Shown: positions 1 through 5,436 of the stretch, piece by piece
Numbering within the stretch: position 1 is the first letter of the stretch
Layout of the letters: the number at the start of each line of letters is the position of its first letter
Assembly: GCA_015485015.1 (NCBI GenBank)
Contig: WFUK01000344.1
Coordinates: 1 to 5,436, forward strand
Source: Paracoccaceae bacterium
Lineage (GTDB): Bacteria; Pseudomonadota; Alphaproteobacteria; Rhodobacterales; Rhodobacteraceae
Length of the DNA: 5,436 nucleotides
Direction of reading: 5' to 3'
Notes under the pieces: model-generated
Seen by the model: only the letters and a program-made list of their open reading frames with translations
Told to the model about the DNA's origin: nothing
Databases searched by the model: none
Translations under genes and position numbers: made by a program

Positions 1-373
1 GCAATATTCCCATCCAGCCCTCGTCGCCGATGGTATTCATCGAAATATTGACCGATAGCCGCTGGCGAGGGTCTACCCGCAGCATATCGAGGGCGCGCTC
101 AAGCGCGATACGGTCAATCGCTTGCACAAGCGAGGTGTTTTCAATCGCCGGAATAAACTCGCCCGCCGGAATATTTCGCCCATCGCGATCCCGAATACGA
201 ATAAGGCCTTCGTGAAAGGCGATCAAGGGGCGCGGACCGGAGCGAAAAATCGGCTGGAAGGCCAAGCCAACGCGCCCTTCGCCAATAGCGGCGTTTACCA
301 TCATGCGCGTGGATTCCAGCTTCAAGTTCCGCGTGGCGGTTTTGTTTTCAAATTCTTCCCAAGAGCGTGCCAT
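1..373 (-). CDS. EAL-domain protein (cyclic-di-GMP phosphodiesterase family), N-terminal part
   Basis: This gene is cut by the left edge, leaving the first 124 codons. The family hydrolyses cyclic di-GMP or, in degenerate members, only binds it. An EAL domain begins almost at once, with no sensor domain before it. Visible landmarks are AFQPIF (38-43), FHEGLIR (53-59) at the signature position, IPAGEFIPAIE (68-78) and LSINIS (106-111). Glu55 and Asn109 match two known metal ligands. The signature reads EGL instead of EAL, but the metal-binding Glu is kept. The later catalytic motifs lie outside the window, so activity cannot be judged. There is no signal peptide or membrane segment, so it is probably cytoplasmic. 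The ATG is supported by GGAGG (minus strand, 379-383) five bases upstream. It lies 114 bp downstream of tlpA on the same strand. The family call is firm; whether it is an enzyme or a receptor is open. Confidence 0.88.
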   Translation of the reverse strand, partial: MARSWEEFENKTATRNLKLESTRMMVNAAIGEGRVGLAFQPIFRSGPRPLIAFHEGLIRIRDRDGRNIPAGEFIPAIENTSLVQAIDRIALERALDMLRVDPRQRLSVNISMNTIGDEGWMGIL

Positions 374-417
374 CGAATCCTCCGTGCGATCTGCTTGTTC
401 AACCTCGGGTATAAAAG

Positions 418-432
418 TTAACGAAACGTAAA
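418..432 (-). promoter_or_regulatory. CtrA-like box upstream of the EAL gene
   Basis: The minus strand reads TTTA-CGTTTCG-TTAA, which matches 7 of 8 fixed bases of the alphaproteobacterial CtrA site TTAA-N7-TTAA. It lies 45 to 59 bp before the EAL start codon, a reasonable place for a regulator. CtrA controls motility and cyclic-di-GMP genes in several Rhodobacterales, so the target makes sense. The surrounding gap is AT-rich, so a chance match is possible. I found no convincing -35/-10 pair beside it. Confidence 0.3.
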
Positions 433-434
433 TA

Positions 435-469
435 TTCCTAAATTGTTCCTAAATTGTTCCATAAATTTG
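435..469. repeat. 11-bp tandem repeat in the tlpA/EAL gap
   Basis: The unit TTCCTAAATTG occurs twice in perfect tandem (435-445 and 446-456). TTCC begins a third unit, so the 11-bp period is exact over 435-460. A degenerate third copy, TTCCATAAATTTG, runs to 469. The period is about one helical turn, so each copy would present the same face of the DNA. The array sits 62 to 96 bp upstream of the EAL start and directly upstream of the CtrA-like box. It could be a binding site for a multimeric regulator, or a simple slippage product. The rest of the 374-487 gap contains only the EAL ribosome binding site and AT-rich sequence; I see no GC-rich terminator after tlpA. Confidence 0.75.
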
Positions 470-487
470 AAACTCATTTTATTCAAT

Positions 488-1063
488 TTATTCTTCCGCC
501 AGCAACCTATTGAATATATTTTGCGCACTTTCATCAAACCATTCGGCCCCGCCAGTGAGGCGCGCGATTTCTTCACCATCGCGATTCAAAATCACGGTAA
601 GCGGCAGTCCGATTGCCCCGAATTCGGCCCCGAGGCTCGAATCAGCATCCAGCAATATCGGCAAAGCCGTTACATTGGCCTCGTCAAAAAACCGCACAAT
701 CCCGCCCATATCATTATAGCCGGTCGCAATGGTCATCACCTCGAAATCATCGCCGCCAAGCGCCTTTTGCAGCGCGTCCAGCGTCGGCATTTCCTCGCGG
801 CAGGGAAAGCACCATGTCGCCCAAAAATTCACCACCCGGATTTTGCCGTTATTATCGGCCAGCGTCATCGGGTTGCCGTCCTTGTCGGTAAAGGGGGTCA
901 GCACCGCGGCTTGCGGTTCATTGTGGATTTTCAGCTTCCGCATATTGCCGGTTCGCATCTCCAGCAGCTCGGCGCGGAGTTCGGGGGTGATCTCCTGGGC
1001 CAAGGCGGGGTTTGCACCAAAGCTCAAGGCAGCGTATAGCAGGGCAATCAGGGGCGTTTTCAT
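488..1063 (-). CDS. tlpA: TlpA-family thiol:disulfide oxidoreductase, exported
   Basis: A complete 191-residue thioredoxin-fold protein that probably acts in the periplasm. TlpA proteins reduce disulfides of partners such as apocytochrome c or copper-delivery proteins for cytochrome oxidase; the partner here cannot be read from sequence. A Sec signal peptide covers residues 1-22 and ends ALA before Gln23. The redox motif is WCFPC, with cysteines 85 and 88 in the context [17 protein letters not shown]. The cis-proline loop is GLPLTVILN with Pro154. CFPC replaces the more usual CAPC or CxPC choices. There are no other cysteines. The start is supported by the signal peptide and a strong AGGAGAGG site (minus strand, 1068-1075). 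The gene is divergent from argH with only 27 bp between start codons. The family call is firm; the symbol names the family rather than a proven orthologue. Confidence 0.93.
   Translation of the reverse strand: MKTPLIALLYAALSFGANPALAQEITPELRAELLEMRTGNMRKLKIHNEPQAAVLTPFTDKDGNPMTLADNNGKIRVVNFWATWCFPCREEMPTLDALQKALGGDDFEVMTIATGYNDMGGIVRFFDEANVTALPILLDADSSLGAEFGAIGLPLTVILNRDGEEIARLTGGAEWFDESAQNIFNRLLAEE
1012..1040 (+). promoter_or_regulatory. candidate argH promoter inside the tlpA coding region
   Basis: TTGCAC (1012-1017) and TATAGC (1035-1040) are separated by exactly 17 bp, matching 3 of 6 and 4 of 6 sigma-70 consensus bases. Transcription would begin near 1047 and give a leader of about 44 bases before argH. 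The site lies within the reversed tlpA signal-peptide codons, because the 27-bp gap between the genes cannot hold a full promoter together with the two ribosome binding sites. The match is weak and could be chance. Confidence 0.25.
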
Positions 1064-1090
1064 CGGGCCTCTCCTAAAGGGTTTATTAAT
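1064..1090. promoter_or_regulatory. tlpA/argH divergent start region with back-to-back ribosome binding sites
   Basis: Two adjoining ribosome binding sites fill half of this 27-bp gap. AGGAGAGG for tlpA is on the minus strand (1068-1075), and AAAGGG for argH is on the plus strand (1076-1081), nine bases before its ATG. The remainder, TTTATTAAT, is AT-rich and could supply a -10 element for tlpA (minus-strand TATTAA, 1086-1091), but its -35 partner is poor. Confidence 0.7.
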
Positions 1091-2485
1091 ATGTCGGACA
1101 AAAAAAGCGCAAATGCAATGTGGGGCGGACGGTTTTCTGCGGGGCCAGATGCAATCATGGAGGCGATTAATGCCTCAATCGGCTATGATCAAAAAATGGC
1201 CAAGCAGGATATTGACGGCTCCCGCGCCCACGCGGCCATGCTGGCTGCCCAAGGTATTATCAACGATAGCGATGCCAGCGCCATTCGGAAAGGCCTTCTC
1301 ACAGTATTGTCAGAGATCGAAGGCGGAAATTTTGCCTTTTCTACGGCGCTGGAAGATATCCATATGAATGTCGAGGCGCGGCTGACCGAGATCGTCGGGC
1401 CTGCGGCGGGGCGGCTGCATACGGCGCGCTCGCGTAATGATCAGGTGGCGACGGATTTCAAGCTCTGGGTGCGCGGGCAGATGGATGCGGCGATTGACGG
1501 GCTTTCGGCCTTGATGGCGGTATTTGTGGATCAGGCCGAGGCGGGCGCGGATATGGTGATGCCGGGCTTTACACATTTGCAGGTGGCGCAGCCGGTTACG
1601 TGGGGCCACCATATGATGGCTTATGTCGAGATGTTTGCGCGGGATCGCTCGCGCTTTATTGATGCCCGAAAACGCATGAATGAAAGCCCGCTCGGCGCGG
1701 CGGCGCTGGCGGGAACCTCCTTTCCGATTGATCGCGATATGACCGCTGAGGCGCTCGGGTTTGATCGCCCGTCCGCCAATTCGCTCGACGCGGTTTCGGA
1801 TCGGGATTTCGCGCTGGAGTTTTTGACCTCATGTTCGATTTGTGCAACTCACATTTCGCGGATTGCCGAAGAATTAGTGATTTGGTCCTCGGCCCAGTTT
1901 CGATTTGTTACAATTTCGGATCGGTTCTCCACCGGCTCCAGCATCATGCCGCAAAAGAAAAACCCCGATGCGGCGGAGCTTTTGCGCTCTAAAGTTGGCC
2001 GGATCACCGGCTCGCTGGTGGCGCTGCTCACCATCATGAAAGGCCTGCCACTGGCCTATTCCAAAGACATGCAGGAAGATAAAGAGCAGGTGTTTGATGC
2101 CGCCGATAGTATGATGCTTTCCCTGGCGGCGCTGACGGGCATGATCGCCGATATGCGCCCGAATGAAGAACCGCTGCGCCTTGCGGCCGCGAGCGGATTC
2201 TCCACCGCGACCGACCTTGCGGATTGGCTGGTGCGGGCGCTGAATATGCCGTTTCGCGATGCGCATCATGTCACCGGTGCTTTGGTGAAAATGGCCGAGG
2301 ATCAGGGCTGCGATCTGCACGAATTGAGCCTGGCGCAGATGCAATCGGTTGAGGCAAAAATCACCGATGCGGTATATGAAGTGCTGGGCGTGGAAAATTC
2401 GGTGGCGAGCCGGATAAGCTATGGCGGCACCGCGCCTGTGCAGGTGCGCGCCCAGATCAAACGCTGGAGAGAGGCTTTGGCATGA
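1091..2485 (+). CDS. argH: argininosuccinate lyase
   Basis: A complete 464-residue cytoplasmic enzyme that cleaves argininosuccinate to arginine and fumarate, the last step of arginine synthesis. Length is as expected for the family. It belongs to the fumarase/aspartase superfamily and works as a homotetramer whose active sites are built from several subunits. Motifs in order are MWGGRF (10-15), SRAHAAML (44-51), the substrate loop [16 protein letters not shown] (107-122), [11 protein letters not shown] (159-169) with the probable general acid/base His162, and the signature [12 protein letters not shown] (282-293), whose serines include the catalytic base. The ATG is preceded by AAAGGG at a nine-base distance, and MWGGRF falls just after it as in homologues. 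It is the first gene of the plus-strand cluster. Its TGA overlaps the next start as ATGA. No feature is missing and the call is essentially certain. Confidence 0.98.
   Translation: MSDKKSANAMWGGRFSAGPDAIMEAINASIGYDQKMAKQDIDGSRAHAAMLAAQGIINDSDASAIRKGLLTVLSEIEGGNFAFSTALEDIHMNVEARLTEIVGPAAGRLHTARSRNDQVATDFKLWVRGQMDAAIDGLSALMAVFVDQAEAGADMVMPGFTHLQVAQPVTWGHHMMAYVEMFARDRSRFIDARKRMNESPLGAAALAGTSFPIDRDMTAEALGFDRPSANSLDAVSDRDFALEFLTSCSICATHISRIAEELVIWSSAQFRFVTISDRFSTGSSIMPQKKNPDAAELLRSKVGRITGSLVALLTIMKGLPLAYSKDMQEDKEQVFDAADSMMLSLAALTGMIADMRPNEEPLRLAAASGFSTATDLADWLVRALNMPFRDAHHVTGALVKMAEDQGCDLHELSLAQMQSVEAKITDAVYEVLGVENSVASRISYGGTAPVQVRAQIKRWREALA
2466..2474 (+). promoter_or_regulatory. ribosome binding site of the small lipoprotein gene
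   Basis: GGAGAGAGG lies within the last codons of argH, seven bases before the overlapping ATG at 2482. It is one of the strongest ribosome binding sites in the window and is the main support, besides the lipobox, for the 33-codon gene being translated. Confidence 0.65.
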
Positions 2486-2583
2486 AAAAAATTATCGTAA
2501 TTCTGGCACTTGTTAGCCTTCCGTTAACCCTTTCCGGGTGTGGTATAAAGGGTGACCCGTTAGTGCCGGTCGCTTCGCCTTAA
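2482..2583 (+). CDS. lptM: LptM/YifL/LppL-type small lipoprotein
   Basis: This 33-codon gene is easily missed because of its size. The product starts [20 protein letters not shown]: a lysine-charged N-terminus, a hydrophobic core and a lipobox LSGC with the lipidated Cys20. The mature peptide would be only 14 residues, [14 protein letters not shown], anchored in the outer membrane. It carries the CGxKG...P motif of the LptM family (E. coli YifL, Pseudomonas LppL), with an Asp between Gly and Pro. E. coli LptM binds the LPS translocon LptD-LptE and promotes its oxidative maturation. The context supports the call: in Pseudomonas lppL sits directly before lysA, and here lysA follows two genes later. 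It overlaps argH by four bases (ATGA) and has a strong ribosome binding site. E. coli LptM is about twice as long, so the function is inferred from motif and context. Confidence 0.8.
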   Translation: MKKIIVILALVSLPLTLSGCGIKGDPLVPVASP

Positions 2584-2584
2584 C

Positions 2585-2603
2585 GCCGCATAAAAATGAC
2601 GGC
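2585..2603 (+). other. small hairpin after the lipoprotein gene
   Basis: GCCG-CAT and ATG-A-CGGC can pair around an AAAA loop with one bulged A. No T-run follows, so it is not an intrinsic terminator. It could slow RNA decay or be chance. It occupies most of the 38-bp gap before the next gene. Confidence 0.3.
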
Positions 2604-2621
2604 ATAACAGAAAGTTTGCTT

Positions 2622-3176
2622 ATGTTTGCTGTCCGCCGTTTTCTAGGTCTTGCCGCTTTGGGGCTTGCTTTTATTGCCGGTCCGCTGCTGGCCGAGCCGC
2701 TGCTGCGCGGCCCGGTATTATTGACCGTGAGTGGAAATATATCCAAACCATCGCGCGGCGCGGTAGGGGAAGACGACAAGTTTTTTGCCTATAATGAAGT
2801 GGCTTTTGCCCAAGCTGCCGAATTTGATTTTGCCGCGCTCCAAGGGCTGGGCATGGTTTCGATTCGGGCCGATTTTCCGATGGGCGGCACGGTGTATGAA
2901 TATGAAGGCCCGCTATTGGGTGATGTTTTGGCGGCTGCGGGTGCCAGCGGCAGCATCGTGACGGTCAAGGCGCTGGATGGATACCAGATAGAACTCGATC
3001 TGGAGCAGGCCGTGGCCAATGGCGCGGTGATTGCGCTTCGGCGAGATGGCAAGCCCTTTGCCATTGGCGATTATGGCCCGACACATCTGGTATTTCCCCG
3101 CGCCGAGCGGGATGATTTGGCCGATATGAATGATGATACATGGATCTATTCGATCTACTATATCAGCGTGGAATAG
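2622..3176 (+). CDS. exported molybdopterin-oxidoreductase-fold protein lacking the cofactor cysteine
   Basis: A 184-residue protein with a signal peptide (1-24, ending LLA before Glu25), so it is probably periplasmic. The rest resembles the small proteins annotated as the oxidoreductase molybdopterin-binding domain (PF00174, sulfite-oxidase fold). Similar stretches are PVLLTVSGNIS (31-41), FDFAALQGLG (68-77), YEGPLLGDVLAAAGA (94-108), ALDGYQIEL (117-125), GPTHLVFPRAE (152-162) and the closing WIYSIYYISV (174-183). The protein has no cysteine at all, so the thiolate that binds molybdenum in true enzymes is missing. It may bind a pterin or another ligand, or be structural. I chose ATG 2622, with AGAAAG seven bases upstream; an in-frame TTG at 2616 would be too close to that site. 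It lies 38 bp after lptM and 47 bp before the DUF2834 gene. The family call is from remembered sequence patterns and the function is unknown. Confidence 0.7.
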   Translation: MFAVRRFLGLAALGLAFIAGPLLAEPLLRGPVLLTVSGNISKPSRGAVGEDDKFFAYNEVAFAQAAEFDFAALQGLGMVSIRADFPMGGTVYEYEGPLLGDVLAAAGASGSIVTVKALDGYQIELDLEQAVANGAVIALRRDGKPFAIGDYGPTHLVFPRAERDDLADMNDDTWIYSIYYISVE

Positions 3177-3202
3177 CTTGATCCGGCCCCGTTGATGCGA
3201 TA

Positions 3203-3219
3203 GCCCCGAGGAAAGGGGC
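3203..3219 (+). promoter_or_regulatory. hairpin holding the ribosome binding site of the DUF2834 gene
   Basis: GCCCC (3203-3207) and GGGGC (3215-3219) form a perfect 5-bp stem around the loop GAGGAAA. The purine-rich stretch GAGGAAAGGGG serves as ribosome binding site for the ATG at 3224, so the stem covers part of it and exposes the rest in the loop. It could tune translation. The rest of the 47-bp gap (3177-3223) shows no promoter or terminator. Confidence 0.35.
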
Positions 3220-3223
3220 GCAA

Positions 3224-3529
3224 ATGTCGAAGCTAAGGATATTCTATTTGGTGATGAGCCTGCTCGGGGCCATCCTGCCGGTGTTTTTCTGGCTTGGCTG
3301 GGCTGGGGCATGGCCCGGGCTGATCCCGGCATGGGGCGCAAATGGGGCCAGCGCGGTGCCGATGTGGGACCTGATAATCTCCGTCACTGTTTTTGCCATT
3401 TTTGCCATTTCCGAATGCATCGCACGGCGTGACTATTTCCCGCTTGTGGCTTTGCCCGTCACCGTTATGATCGGCCTTTCCAGCGGCCTGCCGCTTTATC
3501 TTTTTTTACGAACCAGAACGCGAACTTGA
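3224..3529 (+). CDS. DUF2834-family membrane protein
   Basis: A 101-residue inner-membrane protein with three predicted hydrophobic helices at about residues 5-27, 48-66 and 72-96, and a very basic tail (RTRTRT). The layout and the pieces LGAILPVFFW (14-23), MWDLIISVTVFAIF (47-60) and IGLSSGLPLYLFLR (83-96) resemble DUF2834, a family of unknown function found in proteobacteria and cyanobacteria. The start is supported by a purine-rich ribosome binding site (AAGG, 3213-3216, seven bases before ATG). Its stop overlaps the lysA start as TGATG. Residues SSGLPLYLFL are encoded by a stretch that also looks like an intrinsic terminator. The family call is from memory of sequence patterns; no function can be assigned. 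Confidence 0.7.
   Translation: MSKLRIFYLVMSLLGAILPVFFWLGWAGAWPGLIPAWGANGASAVPMWDLIISVTVFAIFAISECIARRDYFPLVALPVTVMIGLSSGLPLYLFLRTRTRT
3482..3507 (+). terminator. terminator-like hairpin inside the DUF2834 gene, before lysA
   Basis: AGCGG (3482-3486) and CCGCT (3491-3495) pair around CCTG, and the inner C-G can pair as well. The tract TTTATCTTTTTTT (3495-3507) follows directly. This is the form of an intrinsic terminator, ending 21 bases before the lysA ATG. Coupled ribosomes translating DUF2834 would mask it. The stem is short and the T-run encodes Leu-Phe codons, so it may be a by-product of coding. Confidence 0.3.
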
Positions 3530-4800
3530 TGGACCACTTTATCTATAAAAACGGGGCGTTACACGCCGAAGATGTAGCGATAAGCGAAGTAGCGGCTGCG
3601 GTCGGCACCCCGTTTTACCTATATTCCACTGCCACGCTTCAGCGCCATTTCACGGTATTTGACGAGGCGCTGGACGGGCTGGAGCATAAAATATTCTATG
3701 CAATGAAGGCCAATGACAATATCGCGGTGCTGCGCACGCTGGCCGCCATGGGCGCGGGTATGGATGTGGTTTCGGGCGGCGAATATGCCAAGGCGCGGGC
3801 GGCCGGGGTTTCCGGCGATATGATCGTGTTTTCCGGTGTGGGCAAAACCGAAGCGGAAATGCGGCAGGTGCTTGCGGGCGGGATTCGGCAGTTTAATGTC
3901 GAGAGCGAACCCGAGATGCGGCAGCTTTCGCGCGTTGCCACCGATATGGGCAAGATCGCCAAAATCACCCTGCGGGTTAATCCCGATGTGGATGCCAAAA
4001 CCCACGCCAAAATCGCCACTGGAAAATCCGAGAATAAATTCGGTATTCCGATGAGCCAAGCGCGCGAGGCTTATCGCGAGGCCGCCAGCTTATCCGGGCT
4101 TGAGGTGGTGGGAATCGATGTGCATATCGGCTCGCAGCTCACCGATCTGGAGCCTTATCGGCAGGCCTTCACCAAGGTCGCGGAACTGGCCGAGGCCCTG
4201 CGCGAGGATGGCCATAATATCCACCGGCTTGATCTTGGCGGCGGGCTGGGCATTCCTTACGAGCGCTCCAATGAAGCGCCGCCATTGCCGGTGGAATACG
4301 GGCAGGTGATCCGCGAAACGCTGGGCCATCTGGAGTGCGAGATCGAGATCGAACCGGGGCGGCTGATCGCGGGCAATGCGGGCATTCTTGTGAGCCAAGT
4401 GATTTATCTCAAGCATGGCGAGGGGCGTGATTTTCTGATTATCGACGCCGGCATGAATGACCTCATTCGCCCTGCGATGTATGAGGCGCATCACGATATC
4501 ATTCCGGTGATCGAGGCCGCGCCGGGGCTGGAGCCTGCACCGGTGGATATCGTAGGCCCGATTTGCGAAACCGGCGATACCTTTAGCAAACAGCGCGCCA
4601 TGCCGCCGCTAAAAAGCGGTGATCTGGTCGCCTTTCGCTCGGCGGGGGCATATGGTGCGGTTATGGCATCCGAATATAACGCCCGCCCGCTGATTCCCGA
4701 GGTTTTGGTGCAGGGTGATCAATTTGCCGTGGTTCGGGCGCGCCCGACCTATGAAGAAATGATTTCCCGCGATACACTGCCATCTTGGATGGAATCATAA
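3529..4800 (+). CDS. lysA: diaminopimelate decarboxylase
   Basis: A complete 423-residue PLP enzyme that decarboxylates meso-diaminopimelate to L-lysine, the last step of lysine synthesis. It has an N-terminal alanine-racemase-type barrel and a C-terminal beta domain, and acts as a cytoplasmic dimer. Key sites in order are YAMKAN with the PLP lysine Lys60, SENKFGIP (167-174), HIGSQ (199-203), the phosphate-binding loop DLGGGLGIPY (235-244), EPGR (275-278), and GPICETGDTF (343-352) with the catalytic Cys346 contributed across the dimer. SAGAYG (371-376) and SEYNARP (381-387) follow. I chose ATG 3529, which overlaps the DUF2834 stop as TGATG; an in-frame TTG at 3526 is less likely. No good ribosome binding site precedes it, so translation is probably coupled to DUF2834. 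Length and motifs are normal and the call is essentially certain. Confidence 0.98.
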   Translation: MDHFIYKNGALHAEDVAISEVAAAVGTPFYLYSTATLQRHFTVFDEALDGLEHKIFYAMKANDNIAVLRTLAAMGAGMDVVSGGEYAKARAAGVSGDMIVFSGVGKTEAEMRQVLAGGIRQFNVESEPEMRQLSRVATDMGKIAKITLRVNPDVDAKTHAKIATGKSENKFGIPMSQAREAYREAASLSGLEVVGIDVHIGSQLTDLEPYRQAFTKVAELAEALREDGHNIHRLDLGGGLGIPYERSNEAPPLPVEYGQVIRETLGHLECEIEIEPGRLIAGNAGILVSQVIYLKHGEGRDFLIIDAGMNDLIRPAMYEAHHDIIPVIEAAPGLEPAPVDIVGPICETGDTFSKQRAMPPLKSGDLVAFRSAGAYGAVMASEYNARPLIPEVLVQGDQFAVVRARPTYEEMISRDTLPSWMES

Positions 4801-4809
4801 GGCCGAAAC

Positions 4810-5436
4810 ATGCAGTCCAGAGTTAATTTTTCCGAGCAGAACCGCAAGCGCAAGCTATTGGCGGGGCTGTCCGGGCGGATTTCGCTGACCAAGACCAGCC
4901 TCTGGGTCGAGAGCTTTCTGCGCGCCTATTGGCCAGTGCTAAGCTTGGCGGGCTTTGCCTATGCCGCTTTGGCCTTTGGCCTTTTTGCGGTGTTGCCGCC
5001 ATTATGGGGGCAGGGGGCGATCTGGTTTTTGGCGCTGGCGGCGCTTGGGTTGGCTTATGTCGGATACCGCAGGTTTAATTGGCCAAACCGCGTGCAAGCG
5101 CTTGAAAAGCTGGATGAAAATCTCGATCACAGCCCGATTGCCAGCCTGCAGGACACCCCTGCAATCAACACTAAAGACCCGCTAACGCAAGCCGTGTGGC
5201 AGGCGCATATCGAAGAGATGAAAGCGCAAGCAGAGGCGGCCAAAGTGCCGCTGCCCGCACCGGATCTGGCCAGAAAAGACCCGATGGGACTGCGCCTTAT
5301 GGCGAGGGTTTTTGTGGCGGCAGCGCTGCTTTTTGCCCCCAGGATCGCGGTGCAAAATCTGCAAGCCGCGCTCGGGGTCGAGGCCGGAATCGCCGCGCCA
5401 AGCGTCGCGATCGAGGCATGGGCCAGCCCCCCCGCC
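4810..5436 (+). CDS. TIGR02302/DUF4175-family membrane protein, N-terminal part
   Basis: The gene runs off the right edge; 209 codons are visible and no stop is reached. The family consists of long alphaproteobacterial proteins (about 800 residues as I recall) with N-terminal membrane helices and a low-complexity Gln/Pro/Glu-rich remainder; function is unknown. Visible are hydrophobic segments at about 41-62 and 68-86, then NRVQALEKLDENL (93-105), which matches the family's conserved RLDE-like stretch, a charged segment with LPAPDLARKDPMGLR (148-162), and a third hydrophobic segment at 163-180. The last residues, VAIEAWASPPA, resemble the family's start of a periplasmic Pro-rich region. The ATG has AAGG (4799-4802) seven bases upstream, overlapping the lysA stop, so the two genes are very probably cotranscribed. 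The position directly after lysA supports the family call. Confidence 0.8.
   Translation, partial: MQSRVNFSEQNRKRKLLAGLSGRISLTKTSLWVESFLRAYWPVLSLAGFAYAALAFGLFAVLPPLWGQGAIWFLALAALGLAYVGYRRFNWPNRVQALEKLDENLDHSPIASLQDTPAINTKDPLTQAVWQAHIEEMKAQAEAAKVPLPAPDLARKDPMGLRLMARVFVAAALLFAPRIAVQNLQAALGVEAGIAAPSVAIEAWASPPA

Noticed and set aside
94..107. Perfect hairpin CGCGCT-CA-AGCGCG inside the EAL gene.
   Set aside because: It falls in ordinary Leu-Glu-Arg-Ala codons and has no T-run; a chance result of GC-rich coding.
418..477. A 19-codon minus-strand reading frame (starting MSFKF) in the tlpA/EAL gap.
   Set aside because: No ribosome binding site, and it runs through the tandem repeat and the CtrA-like box; no recognisable protein feature.
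443..1367. Plus-strand open frames opposite tlpA and across the tlpA/argH junction.
   Set aside because: Shadows of tlpA and argH, which have clear family motifs; the shadow products have no recognisable domains.
1874..2344. A 156-codon minus-strand frame opposite argH.
   Set aside because: Antisense shadow of a conserved enzyme with no ribosome binding site or known motif.
3555..3567. Hairpin GGCGT-TAC-ACGCC 26 bases into lysA.
   Set aside because: Short and inside coding sequence; could affect translation but nothing else supports it.
3619..4494. Long minus-strand open frames opposite lysA.
   Set aside because: Antisense frames rich in His/Arg, as expected from reversed GC-rich codons; lysA is complete on the plus strand.
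4606..4619. Hairpin CCGCT-AAAA-AGCGG inside lysA.
   Set aside because: No T-run follows and it is in the middle of a conserved enzyme; no sign of function.

Overview
The window looks like ordinary chromosomal sequence from an alphaproteobacterium, most likely of the Rhodobacterales (Roseobacter/Paracoccaceae type). The grounds are the protein families and their order. A divergent tlpA-type thioredoxin gene sits next to argH. argH is followed by a tiny LptM-like lipoprotein, then lysA, then a protein of the alphaproteobacterial TIGR02302/DUF4175 family. As I recall, this order is typical of that group; I could not search a database. Base composition is moderately GC-rich and even across the genes. 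There is no sign of a mobile element, RNA gene, CRISPR array or broken gene.

Left side, minus strand: the N-terminal 124 codons of an EAL-domain (cyclic-di-GMP phosphodiesterase type) protein run off the left edge. A 114-bp AT-rich gap lies upstream of it. That gap holds an 11-bp tandem repeat and, next to it, a 7-of-8 match to the CtrA box TTAA-N7-TTAA. Further upstream is a complete exported TlpA-family thioredoxin with a CFPC active site.

Right side, plus strand: six genes are closely packed and read as one operon. They are argH (last step of arginine synthesis), a 33-codon lipoprotein gene of the LptM/YifL/LppL type, an exported protein with the molybdopterin-oxidoreductase fold but no cysteine, a three-helix DUF2834 membrane protein, lysA (last step of lysine synthesis), and the first 209 codons of the TIGR02302/DUF4175 membrane protein, which runs off the right edge. 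argH/lptM overlap as ATGA and DUF2834/lysA as TGATG. The other gaps are 38, 47 and 9 bp.

The operon joins two amino-acid biosynthetic enzymes with envelope proteins. I see no clear new multi-gene system. The items most worth a second look are the repeat and CtrA-like box before the EAL gene, the 27-bp divergent start region of tlpA/argH, the very short LptM-like lipopeptide, the cysteine-free molybdopterin-fold protein lying with DUF2834 between lptM and lysA, and a terminator-like hairpin just before lysA.
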